Positions 52,693-60,994 of a DNA stretch of 64,000 nt are shown in pieces. A program made the translations under genes and the position numbers. A model generated the notes under the pieces. That model ran no database searches. It was not told where the DNA came from and was given only the letters and a program-made list of their open reading frames with translations. The stretch comes from Oceanirhabdus sp942490885 (lineage in GTDB: Bacteria; Bacillota; Clostridia; Clostridiales; Clostridiaceae): NCBI GenBank assembly GCA_942490885.1, contig CALNYT010000002.1:4526001-4590000 (forward strand). The letters run 5' to 3'. Each line of letters begins with the position of its first letter. Position 1 is the stretch's first letter.

Positions 52693-53598
52693 TTAGTAGA
52701 GACCTGTAGATAAGTATTTTACTCCATTATCAGGAGAAACAACCACTATTTTCTTACCTTTCCCTACTTCTTTTGCAAGTTTTATAGCTGCTGCAATACT
52801 AGCCCCTGATGATATTCCTAGCAACAAACCTTCTTTCTGCGCGGTTTCCCTTGCCGCTTCAACAGCTTCTTCATCTTTAATTGTAATAATTCTATCCACT
52901 ACACTTCCATCATATATTTTCGGTTCGAATCCAGCTCCGATTCCTTGAATCTTATGTGGTCCTGGTCCTTCACCTGAAAGAACAGCTGAATTTGCTGGCT
53001 CCACTGCTACATTTATTATTTTCTCATTCAATTCTTTGAGCCTTCTTCCCACTCCAGTTATAGTCCCACCAGTTCCTACTCCAGCTACAAAGTAATCCAC
53101 ATCTGGTATTTCACTATATATCTCTTCTGCAGTAGTTTCATAATGCTTTAAAGGATTTGCCTCATTATTAAATTGTTGTGGAATGAAGTATCCTTCTTTA
53201 CCTTCTGCCATCTCATAAGCCTTTTCAATTGCACCTTTCATTCCTTTAGCACCTTCTGTCAATACAAGTTCAGCTCCATATGCCTTCATTATAGCTCTTC
53301 TCTCTTCACTCATTGTATCAGGCATTACAAGAATTACCTTATGTCCTTTTAACCCACCTATCATAGCTAAAGCTATTCCTGTGTTTCCACTTGTAGGTTC
53401 TACAATAATATCTCCATTCTTTAATAATCCCTCTTTTTCTGCTGCTTCTATCATACCTAAAGCCGCTCTATCTTTTACGCTTCCACCTGGATTGGAACCC
53501 TCTAGTTTAACATATACTTCTGCCATATCCTCATTTACTACATTATTAAGTTTAACAATCGGTGTTTTCCCTATCATTTCTAAAATATTTTTAAACAT
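52693..53598 (-). CDS. cysK: Cysteine synthase A
   Basis: 301 residues. PLP-dependent O-acetylserine sulfhydrylase. PLP Lys in GGSVKDRAALGM, Asn/substrate loop TSGNTG, phosphate loop GTGGTITG, C-terminal SSGAS. AGGAGAG at 8 bases. First gene after the cysteine T-box leader. Confidence 0.95.
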   Translation of the reverse strand: MFKNILEMIGKTPIVKLNNVVNEDMAEVYVKLEGSNPGGSVKDRAALGMIEAAEKEGLLKNGDIIVEPTSGNTGIALAMIGGLKGHKVILVMPDTMSEERRAIMKAYGAELVLTEGAKGMKGAIEKAYEMAEGKEGYFIPQQFNNEANPLKHYETTAEEIYSEIPDVDYFVAGVGTGGTITGVGRRLKELNEKIINVAVEPANSAVLSGEGPGPHKIQGIGAGFEPKIYDGSVVDRIITIKDEEAVEAARETAQKEGLLLGISSGASIAAAIKLAKEVGKGKKIVVVSPDNGVKYLSTGLY

Positions 53599-53685
53599 AA
53601 TCTAATCTCTCCTTTTCTTTTAAAACTTCTCCTGACCTACCAAATAAAAACAAATAAAATTTCTCCTGCTTTTAAAAAATATAAT

Positions 53686-53988
53686 AAAAAAACCCCGTTC
53701 TCATATATACATTTCTGCATTAAGAGACGAAGTATTATCCGCGGTTCCACTCTAATTGATACAAAGTATCCACTTTTCAAGCACCTATTATGCTCTATCG
53801 CTATAAGGGGCGAGTCCCCGTGCAGCCTACTAGACAACTAGCCTTTCAGTACACACTCAAAAGGGCACTTCATATAAATTTCATATAAGGTCTCTCTCAG
53901 CTTTGAAACCTCTCTCTGTATATTTCCTTTATACTACTTTCCTTTTTCTACGCTTTACCACTTTATTCCGAGTACATTACTCTGATTA
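53686..53988 (-). promoter_or_regulatory. T-box leader (cysteine) of cysK-cysE
   Basis: Leader RNA read leftward. The T-box core AGAGTGGAACCGCGG is at 53752-53738, followed by a terminator with stem CTTCGTCTC / GAGAACGGGG and T7 at 53692-53686. In the specifier region GAAGTGCCC, the codon UGC (53867-53865) is Cys. The antiterminator bulge UGGA pairs with a tRNA ending UCCA, i.e. discriminator U, as in tRNA-Cys. Uncharged tRNA-Cys would allow read-through into cysK. Confidence 0.92.
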
Positions 53989-53994
53989 ATATTT

Positions 53995-54023
53995 ATTATA
54001 TTCAACTAACTTATAAATGTCAA
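53995..54023 (-). promoter_or_regulatory. Sigma-A promoter of the T-box leader
   Basis: TTGACA, 17 bases, TATAAT on the minus strand: perfect consensus. Start near 53988. Confidence 0.9.
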
Positions 54024-54031
54024 TAAAAATT

Positions 54032-54060
54032 AAAAAAATCCCGTATTTTATTTTACGGGA
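54032..54060 (-). terminator. Terminator of the speH-speE-speB run
   Basis: TCCCGTA / TACGGGA-type stem with AT loop, followed leftward by T7, 9 bases after the speB stop. Confidence 0.85.
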
Positions 54061-54068
54061 TAGTTATT

Positions 54069-54917
54069 TTAACCAAGAATTGAAAGAACAAGTTCTCTAA
54101 TAACCTTGCAAGCCACTGCTGTAGAAACACCACTCACATCATACTGCGGGGATAATTCTACAACATCAGAACCTATGATATTCAGTTTTTTAAGCTTTAT
54201 TATTGCCTCTTGAAGTTCTTTGAATGAAACTCCTCCTGGTTCTGGAGTTCCTGTTCCTGGAAATATAGAAGGATCTAAGACATCTAAATCAATAGTAACG
54301 TATACCGGTCTATCACCAATATTGTCTATTACTTCTTCTATACCCCTTAAATCAAATTTTCTCATTTGAACATGGTCTTCTGCCCATTTGAATTCTTCTC
54401 TAGTACCTGATCTAATTCCAAATTGATAAATATTATTATCACCAATCATGTCCCATACTCTTCTAAGTACAGTGGCATGAGAAAGTTTCTCTCCTAAGTA
54501 ATCCTGTCGTAGATCTGCATGTGCATCGAAATGTACCACAACCAAATCATCATATTTATCTGTTAAAGCTTTGACAACAGGAAACGTAACCAAGTGTTCT
54601 CCACCAATCATGAAAGGTATTTTACCTTTTGCCATTATCTCTCTTGTTCTCTCTTCTATCATTGATAATGTTTTATCCCTATTACCAAATGGGAACTCAA
54701 TATCTCCACTATCAAATAATGCATACTCCTCAAGATCATCATCGTGATATGGTGAATATGTTTCAAGACCATAAGAATCTTTTCTGATAATTTCTGGAGC
54801 GAACCTTGTTCCTGGTCTAAATGATGTAGTACCGTCATATGGTGCTCCAAAAAGAACAATCTGGCTTTCTTCGAATTCACTATCAAATCCTATAAAAGAC
54901 ATTATATTCTTATTCAT
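54069..54917 (-). CDS. speB: Agmatinase
   Basis: 282 residues. Hydrolyses agmatine to putrescine and urea. Arginase-fold Mn ligands in GGEHLVTFP, VHFDAHADLR and TIDLDVLDPS; substrate motif GTGTPEPGG. Start overlaps the speE end by 8 bases. With SpeA it supplies putrescine to SpeE. Confidence 0.93.
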   Translation of the reverse strand: MNKNIMSFIGFDSEFEESQIVLFGAPYDGTTSFRPGTRFAPEIIRKDSYGLETYSPYHDDDLEEYALFDSGDIEFPFGNRDKTLSMIEERTREIMAKGKIPFMIGGEHLVTFPVVKALTDKYDDLVVVHFDAHADLRQDYLGEKLSHATVLRRVWDMIGDNNIYQFGIRSGTREEFKWAEDHVQMRKFDLRGIEEVIDNIGDRPVYVTIDLDVLDPSIFPGTGTPEPGGVSFKELQEAIIKLKKLNIIGSDVVELSPQYDVSGVSTAVACKVIRELVLSILG

Positions 54918-55773
54918 TCTCCCCTAACTCCTTCTCCAATAACTCCTTAACATAAGTAGGTAGTGCAAAAGCTGCTACATGAAGTTCAGTATTATAATAT
55001 CTAGTTTTTAATCCTTTATTTTCCCATTGTTCTCTTTTAAGATCAGTTATAGGATCTAACCCTTTAGATGCAAATCCAAACATCCAGTGACCTGATGGAT
55101 ATGTCGGCATATGATACTCATACACTCTGCTCACAGGGAATATCTCTTTAATTTTCTGATGAGCTCTTCTAGCATTTCTTGCGTCTCTAGCGTAGTACGG
55201 GCTCTCATTTTGATTTACAAGAATTCCATTCTCACTTAAAGCCTTATAACAATCATTATAAAATGCTCTTGTAAATAATCCTTCTCCTGGTCCAATAGGA
55301 TCAGTAGAGTCAACTATAATAAGGTCATATTCTCCAACCTTGTCTTTAACAAATTCTATTCCATCTTCAAAATACAGATTAACTCTTGGGTCATCTAACT
55401 TACATGAAGTGTAATTTAAAAATTCAATAGAAGACTTTACAACAAGTTCATCAATCTCAACCATATCTATTTTCTCAACAGATGAATATCTAGTTATCTC
55501 TCTAACTGTTCCCCCATCTCCTCCACCTATAACCAGTACTCTTTTTATATCTGGTTTTACAGCAAAAGCAGGATGAACTATCATGTCATGATACATAAAC
55601 TCATCTTTCTCATTAACCATCATTAGTCCATCAAGAGTTAAAAATCTTCCAATTTCATCACTTTCAAATATGTCTACCTTCTGAAATTCACTTTCAGCAG
55701 TGTATAAATGTTTGTTCACCTTTATTGAAAATTTAATGTTATCTGTATGATTTTCAGTATACCAAAGTTCCAT
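54910..55773 (-). CDS. speE: Spermidine synthase
   Basis: 287 residues. Transfers aminopropyl from decarboxylated SAM to putrescine. N-terminal beta part LWYTENHTDNIKFS, YHDMIVHP, Rossmann motif VLVIGGGDGGTVRE, MVEIDELVV, and catalytic IVDSTDPIGPGEGLF. Overlaps speB. 131 AT-rich bases separate it from speH. Confidence 0.95.
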   Translation of the reverse strand: MELWYTENHTDNIKFSIKVNKHLYTAESEFQKVDIFESDEIGRFLTLDGLMMVNEKDEFMYHDMIVHPAFAVKPDIKRVLVIGGGDGGTVREITRYSSVEKIDMVEIDELVVKSSIEFLNYTSCKLDDPRVNLYFEDGIEFVKDKVGEYDLIIVDSTDPIGPGEGLFTRAFYNDCYKALSENGILVNQNESPYYARDARNARRAHQKIKEIFPVSRVYEYHMPTYPSGHWMFGFASKGLDPITDLKREQWENKGLKTRYYNTELHVAAFALPTYVKELLEKELGENE

Positions 55774-55904
55774 AATTTATCCATACCATCCTTTTAATAC
55801 TTTATTTTTCATGTTACAATATAGTTTGTGTGTATTAATTAAAATTTATATTATATTATTTAATTTATTTTTAGACTTATATTATTTTTTTATGAGTCTA
55901 TTTT

Positions 55905-56330
55905 TTATTTTTCTTCTAGGTTAATTGGTTTGAAATGCATATTTTCAAATTTCTCATTTGAAAAATGTCTTATTCTACCTGTTTCTCCTCTAACAACTTC
56001 TGTAGTCTCTGTCTTATCGCTTACTAATACTTCTTTCAAATAGTCAAATCCAATCCATGGATTTACACTATCTCCACAAGTAAATAAATCTATAGCTGCG
56101 TAACCATATTCCGGCCAAGTATGAATTGTTAAATGAGATTCTTGAATAATTACAGCCCCACTAACTCCCCATGGATTAAACATATGAAATACACTTTGTA
56201 CTATAGTTGCACCTGATTTTTCTGCTGCCTCATTCATATACTGCTCAATAAGTTTGTGATCATTCAATACCTCTTTATCACAGTTATACATTTCAACAAG
56301 AATATGTCTCCCTAATTGTTCAATATTCAT
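55905..56330 (-). CDS. speH: S-adenosylmethionine decarboxylase proenzyme
   Basis: 141 residues from ATG 56330 (GGAAGG 9 bases upstream; the ATG at 56339 abuts that site). Self-cleaves between Glu64 and Ser65 in QESHLTIHTWPE to form the pyruvoyl group; His70 and Cys85 are the usual catalytic residues. Makes decarboxylated SAM for SpeE. Length fits the short Bacillus/archaeal class. Confidence 0.93.
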   Translation of the reverse strand: MNIEQLGRHILVEMYNCDKEVLNDHKLIEQYMNEAAEKSGATIVQSVFHMFNPWGVSGAVIIQESHLTIHTWPEYGYAAIDLFTCGDSVNPWIGFDYLKEVLVSDKTETTEVVRGETGRIRHFSNEKFENMHFKPINLEEK

Positions 56331-56625
56331 AACCCTCATCCTTCCTTTTTATAGATTAATTAATATTTATCAAATTAATAAAATAATTGTTTTTAATACC
56401 TTTTATTAGTTTACTATAAATTAACTTAAAGTTTATTTATGGTAAATTTATAACTTTTTAATAACATTTTTCTTTATATTTTAAACATAATGTTTATATA
56501 TACTAAACTTTTATGGCATATAAAAAACCTGAATTACCAAGAACCCAAGAAATTAGATTGTACCATGACAACTTACTCTTTTAATTAAACTTAGATTAAT
56601 TAAGTTAAAATTATCAAATATACTT
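56331..56625. other. Gap between speH and speA
   Basis: 295 very AT-rich bases. It must contain the speH promoter; I see no gene and no strong hairpin. Confidence 0.4.
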
Positions 56626-58092
56626 TTATTCAATTATCTTTATAGTATTCAAACTCACATCTTCAATTCCATTTAACATACAATTTTGACCTCTTAATAA
56701 ATTAATATGATAAATGATATCCTCTGTTATTATTTCACCTGGACAAATTATAGGTATTCCTGGTGGATAAACCATAACAGACTCACCACTTATTTTACCA
56801 CAAGCATCATTTAATGCAATACCTACTTTTTCAGCATAAAATGCATCTCTAGGCGAAATCTTAATTTCCGGATTTTGAAGATTTATTTTTATAAATTCTT
56901 TCTTTTCTGTTCTATATTTACTAGCTAAGTCCAAAAGTGCATTATAGAGTTTCATAAGACTATTCTCATCGTCTCCAACACTCACAATAGCTAATATATT
57001 ATACATGTCACCTAACTCTACTTGAATATTATATTCATCTCTCAAAATTGCATAAACTTCTAATCCTGTCAGACCTAACCCGTGCACATTGATTGAAAGT
57101 TTTAATTCGTCAAAATCTACTATGCCATATTTCCCAATGATTTCTCTTCCAAATGCATTTAGTCCATCTATTTTATTAATATTTGATCTAATGTCTCTGC
57201 AAACCTCAATAAGTTTATCAAAAATTTGCTTCCCATTCAATACTAAATTTCTTCTTGCCACATCTAAACTACTCATTAATAAATAAGATGCACTTGTTGT
57301 TTGAGTAAGATTAATACTTTTATGAACCTTCCAACTTTTCACCCTATCTCCTTTTCTCAATAATACTGAGCTTTGAGTAAGTGATCCACCTGTTTTGTGT
57401 GTACTAACTGCAACTAAATCTGCTTCAGCGTCAATTGCACACTTTGGTAATCTATCAGAAAATGCAAAGTGAGCACCATGTGCTTCATCTACAAGAGCAA
57501 TCATTCCATTCTTATGTGCGTATTCAATAATCTTATCGATTTGTGATACAGTACCATAATAAGTGGGATTTACTAAAAATATCGCCTTTGCATCTTTATT
57601 ATCATCTATAACTCTCTTAATATCTTCAAATTCCACTGCTGCAGCGAATCCTAGCTCATTATGAATTTTGGGTTGAACATATATTGGATTAGCACCACTT
57701 AATACAATTCCATTAACTGCCGACTTATGAGCATTTCTTGGAAGTATTATTTTATCTCCTGGTTTGCATGAACTTAAAATCATTGCCTGTACCGCAGCTG
57801 TTGTCCCATTAACCATAAAGAAAGCTTCATCCGCACCATATGCTTCCGCCATTAATTCTTGTGCTTCTTTAATTACACTCACTGGACTTGATAGATTATC
57901 AAGAGGTTTCATTGAATTTACATCACATTGTAGCATGGTATCCCCAAAAAACTCTGATAATTCACATGCGCCTTTCCCCTTCTTATGCCCTGGAACATCA
58001 AAGGGCACAGTACCTTTTTCATGATATTCTTTAAGTGCATTAAACAGAGGAACTTCATTCTGTTTTTCAAGATTTTTTTTTATAATAATCAC
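56626..58092 (-). CDS. speA: Orn/Lys/Arg decarboxylase family, probable arginine decarboxylase
   Basis: 488 residues. Fold-type I PLP enzyme: PFDVPGHKKGKG, FMVNGTTAAVQA, LPRNAHKSAVNG, VDEAHGAHFAF, and PLP Lys in VSTHKTGGSLTQ. The agmatinase gene downstream makes arginine the likely substrate. Start unclear: GTG 58092 lies within the GAGGGTG site with no spacing, whereas AUU at 58086 has good spacing; the next in-frame Met is 50 codons inside conserved sequence. Confidence 0.9.
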   Translation of the reverse strand: MIIIKKNLEKQNEVPLFNALKEYHEKGTVPFDVPGHKKGKGACELSEFFGDTMLQCDVNSMKPLDNLSSPVSVIKEAQELMAEAYGADEAFFMVNGTTAAVQAMILSSCKPGDKIILPRNAHKSAVNGIVLSGANPIYVQPKIHNELGFAAAVEFEDIKRVIDDNKDAKAIFLVNPTYYGTVSQIDKIIEYAHKNGMIALVDEAHGAHFAFSDRLPKCAIDAEADLVAVSTHKTGGSLTQSSVLLRKGDRVKSWKVHKSINLTQTTSASYLLMSSLDVARRNLVLNGKQIFDKLIEVCRDIRSNINKIDGLNAFGREIIGKYGIVDFDELKLSINVHGLGLTGLEVYAILRDEYNIQVELGDMYNILAIVSVGDDENSLMKLYNALLDLASKYRTEKKEFIKINLQNPEIKISPRDAFYAEKVGIALNDACGKISGESVMVYPPGIPIICPGEIITEDIIYHINLLRGQNCMLNGIEDVSLNTIKIIE

Positions 58093-58424
58093 CCTCTATT
58101 TTTTATCATAATTATAGATTATTACAGATAAACACCCAAAAAGCAATAGTTTTTTGTTTGAATTTAAATAACAATAATTTTCTGTTTTCAATACACTAAA
58201 CCCCTTATATTTCCACATGTTTAAAGATACTTAATAGGCGATTTCCGTTCAAACCATTACCATATTATGCCCTTTAATAAGTATATTTATCATTATATTA
58301 TTTTCCATTTTCACGTATCATTAATTACATATTTTTCTTCTTTATTGTGTATAATCTAATTATTATTTACATGAAATCTAAATTAGTGATTAAACTAATT
58401 TTATATATATTAAGAGGTGATACT
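58093..58424. other. Gap between divergent speA and the reductase stub
   Basis: 332 AT-rich bases with divergent promoters expected; no gene, repeat or strong hairpin seen. Confidence 0.4.
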
Positions 58425-58562
58425 ATGAGAATGCCTAAATTTGCCATTTTAAAAAGAATACGAAATGGTAAAAGAACTTATGCAATAACCCCCAGAATAC
58501 CTGATGGTTTTGTTAGTCATAAAACTTTATTAAAAATTACTACTAATGTAGATTCTGACTAA
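58425..58562 (+). pseudogene. N-terminal stub of a nitrite/sulfite reductase-like protein
   Basis: 45 codons with AGAGGTGA before ATG. The peptide has RNGKRTYAITPRIPDGFV and KTLLKI, matching the start of the ferredoxin-like half-domain of nitrite/sulfite reductases (pattern TYAIxPRIPxGxVTPExLRKIA). Such proteins are several times longer. The frame runs into element I, which encodes the last residues (NVDSD) and stop. Likely truncated by that element or by deletion beside it. Confidence 0.6.
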
Positions 58563-58596
58563 GGTCAGAATCATCCATCGTTCTCAACTCTCAACT
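58545..58596. repeat. Nested-palindrome element, copy I (one hairpin and one arm)
   Basis: AATGTAGATTCTGAC / GTCAGAATCATCCATCG followed by TTCTCAACTCTCAAC. Identical over 41 bp to part of element H 6.5 kb away. The opposite arm and centre are missing. Lies 8 bases beyond the fxsA stop and inside the end of the reductase stub. Confidence 0.85.
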
Positions 58597-58603
58597 ATGT
58601 TTT

Positions 58604-59038
58604 TTAATGTTCGTTATAATCATCTTTTTTAATATATACAAAACTACTGTTTCCAGTGTTTATCATACCATTAAACTTACTCTTCAAAAATTTAATAAAC
58701 ATTATTCTTGAAACTGGTACTATAAGGAGAAATCCAGTTATATCAGTCAGAATACCTGGTGTTAATAACAGTACGCCTCCAATAAGAACACTTAATCCAT
58801 TCAACAATGAATCTCCTGGCATGTTACCACTACTTAATTCCATTTTTATTTTATTAAATATTTCTTTTCCTTGTTTTTTTGCAAGATATGCTCCTGATAC
58901 TCCAGTAACAATAACAAGTAATATTGTTGGAAGCCAATTTATTGCTCCTGCAAGTTTAACTAATATAAATAATTCTAATATTGGAACTAATGTCAATGCT
59001 AAAACTAACTTTGGAAAAATACCTGAACCTCTCTTCAT
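58604..59038 (-). CDS. fxsA: FxsA family membrane protein
   Basis: 144 residues. Two or three membrane helices with the family pattern: LVPILELFILVKLAG, LLVIVTGVSGAYLAKKQG, GGVLLLTPGILTDITGFLLIVP. In E. coli FxsA relieves exclusion of phage T7 by F; the general role is unknown. AGGTGG upstream. Single gene. Confidence 0.92.
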   Translation of the reverse strand: MKRGSGIFPKLVLALTLVPILELFILVKLAGAINWLPTILLVIVTGVSGAYLAKKQGKEIFNKIKMELSSGNMPGDSLLNGLSVLIGGVLLLTPGILTDITGFLLIVPVSRIMFIKFLKSKFNGMINTGNSSFVYIKKDDYNEH

Positions 59039-59163
59039 AGTTTCTTACACCACCTAATATAGTTTTATTTACTTTTTATTATATCATATTCATTCGGTAG
59101 AATTATATTTGTTAATTAAATTTTATATTTTCTTAACAATTTCACTTACATTAATTATTTTTT

Positions 59164-60588
59164 CTAAATTTCTCTTTTCTTTGGCAATGAAATCTGGAAC
59201 ATACTCTTCATTTCTCCAACTTCATCATAAAGTTCAATGTTTCCATCATGCATCTCAACTATTTTCTTGACAATTGATAAGCCTAATCCACTACCTCCAA
59301 CATTAGAGGCTCTGTGTTTGCTTCCTCTCACAAATGGTTCAAATATATTTACTCTTATATCCTTTGGTATTCCTACTCCTGTGTCCCCAACTCTTACAAT
59401 TGCTGAATCCTCTACATCATCTACACTTATTATGATTTTTGTTCCTGTGGTGTTATATTTGAGAGAATTTGAAATAAGATTCGATATAACTCGCTTCATT
59501 TGCATAAAATCAACATCAATTAGCAATTTCTCATCTTTAATATGAACTTCTATTTCAAATCCATTAACAAGAATATCTTCATAATACTCAGCAACTACTT
59601 GTCTTACTAATTCATTTATATCTTTCTTCTCAAAATTCAACTCATAACTTCTATGATCAAGTTTTACATAATCAAAAAGAAGATTAATTAATTCAGTAAC
59701 ACTTCTTGCTTTCATATAAATAATATTTAAATATTTTTGTTTATCCTCTTCATCTTTGACAATTCCATCTGTAATTGCTTTAGCGTATCCTTGAATTGTT
59801 GTAATTGGTGTTTTTATATCATGTGAAATATCCACTATCAATTTCTGCTTACTATCCTCAAGTTCTTTCTTTTCCTCTTCTATTCTCTCGATTTCATCTA
59901 TCATATAATTAAAAGAATCTGCAATTTCCACGAATTCAATCTCAACAGAATCATTAAAATGAATTTTCTTTTTATTCTCTGGTTTAGCAAAGTTTCTAAG
60001 CCTTTCTGTAAGTATAGTCAAAGGATTTGTAATCCGTTTCCCCACCCATATGGAGAATAAATAAATATTTAAAAAGAATAGAAAAAGAAAAACCATAAGG
60101 GAACTTTTAAGAGATGCTATAAAGTCAAATAAAAAATCTTCTGTGAATTGTTCATAATACAATTTCTTATCTACTCTAACAATAAGTCGATATTTCCTTC
60201 CATTATATCCTTCAAATTTTGTACTAGTAATATAGTATTGTTCGTTCTCATCTACAAGAAGGTCATATATTTCTCCTGGTCCATAGTTCATTCTTACGTT
60301 CTGAACAACACCATTAGAATATATTACGCTTCCCTCTTCATCTACAATTTCTATCCATCCATTCAATTTTTCTAGAACATCTGTATTTATTTTCTTATAA
60401 TCAGTTCTTACTATATCTTCAGCTGTTACATTATATACTCTTATGAAATCTCTTGATCCCCTTTGTAGTGATGAGGTGTATAAAAAGGCCCCACCCAATA
60501 GACATAATATCAATAAACATAAGGAGGTTATTGTGAATATAATGTAATTTGTGAACAGTGTTTTTTTAACACTTCCATTTTTGTGCAT
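59164..60588 (-). CDS. Orphan sensor histidine kinase
   Basis: 474 residues. TM1 about 12-34, extracytoplasmic PAS-like domain (WIEIVDEEGSVIYSNGVV), TM2 about 162-186, HAMP, HisKA with VDISHDIKTPITTIQGYA, HATPase N-box NLISNSLKYN, G-boxes DTGVGIP and GGSGLGLSIVKKI. No response regulator gene is adjacent on either side. GGAGG at 6 bases. Preceded by about 300 bases of leader from a near-perfect promoter at 60898-60926. Confidence 0.92.
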   Translation of the reverse strand: MHKNGSVKKTLFTNYIIFTITSLCLLILCLLGGAFLYTSSLQRGSRDFIRVYNVTAEDIVRTDYKKINTDVLEKLNGWIEIVDEEGSVIYSNGVVQNVRMNYGPGEIYDLLVDENEQYYITSTKFEGYNGRKYRLIVRVDKKLYYEQFTEDFLFDFIASLKSSLMVFLFLFFLNIYLFSIWVGKRITNPLTILTERLRNFAKPENKKKIHFNDSVEIEFVEIADSFNYMIDEIERIEEEKKELEDSKQKLIVDISHDIKTPITTIQGYAKAITDGIVKDEEDKQKYLNIIYMKARSVTELINLLFDYVKLDHRSYELNFEKKDINELVRQVVAEYYEDILVNGFEIEVHIKDEKLLIDVDFMQMKRVISNLISNSLKYNTTGTKIIISVDDVEDSAIVRVGDTGVGIPKDIRVNIFEPFVRGSKHRASNVGGSGLGLSIVKKIVEMHDGNIELYDEVGEMKSMFQISLPKKREI

Positions 60589-60739
60589 TTTAATCCTCCT
60601 TTAACAAAAATTATTATTAATTCAATTATAAATCTTATAAACTATACTTTACAAGTAAAATCCCTTAATATACACATTAAACCTTTAATAACTAGATGTA
60701 CAAATTTTACTTACATATTCATTATTCTTGGATAAACAA

Positions 60740-60765
60740 AAATAAACCTTTCCAATAGGAAAGAT
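60740..60765 (-). terminator. Possible terminator or attenuator in the kinase leader
   Basis: CTTTCC-TATT-GGAAAG stem read leftward, followed by GTTTATTTTTGTTT. About 130 bases into the predicted leader, 150 bases before the kinase start. Confidence 0.55.
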
Positions 60766-60891
60766 TTCTCTTTGTTTCCAAAACATATATTTGGCATATT
60801 ATTAAAAGATACTCTATCCTCACAGATTACTCTTTCAAATAATATACCGCCCCCCGTGTATATTAAAACCCTCTTTTTAATTAGTCGATCT
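60741..60891 (-). ncRNA. Candidate leader RNA or small RNA upstream of the kinase gene
   Basis: Region between the promoter at 60898-60926 and the hairpin at 60740-60765, about 150 nt. It contains an unusual G-run (ACGGGGGGCGG) in AT-rich surroundings and no frame with a good ribosome-binding site. It matches no riboswitch class I know by eye. Confidence 0.35.
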
Positions 60892-60897
60892 ATTGCT

Positions 60898-60926
60898 ATT
60901 ATAAACCAATCTTACAATTTTGTCAA
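60898..60926 (-). promoter_or_regulatory. Perfect sigma-A promoter upstream of the orphan kinase
   Basis: TTGACA, 17 bases, TATAAT on the minus strand, start near 60891. Located 69 bases after the end of the WYL regulator gene. Confidence 0.85.
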
Positions 60927-60994
60927 CATTCTTGAAACTATTTGCAAAAATTCTTAAACATTTAAGTGTATTACTTCAACTCAGCTCCAAACGT

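Noticed and set aside
53637..53837. 66-codon open frame on the minus strand
   Set aside because: It lies entirely within the T-box terminator/antiterminator region and has no ribosome-binding site.
5303..58596. Palindromic elements as insertion sequences with their own transposase
   Set aside because: No copy contains a frame longer than a shadow of the hairpins, and no transposase-like gene occurs in the window; at most they are non-autonomous.
60772..60957. 61-codon open frame on the plus strand
   Set aside because: No ribosome-binding site, non-ATG start, hydrophobic random-looking composition, and it is antisense to the promoter and leader of the kinase.
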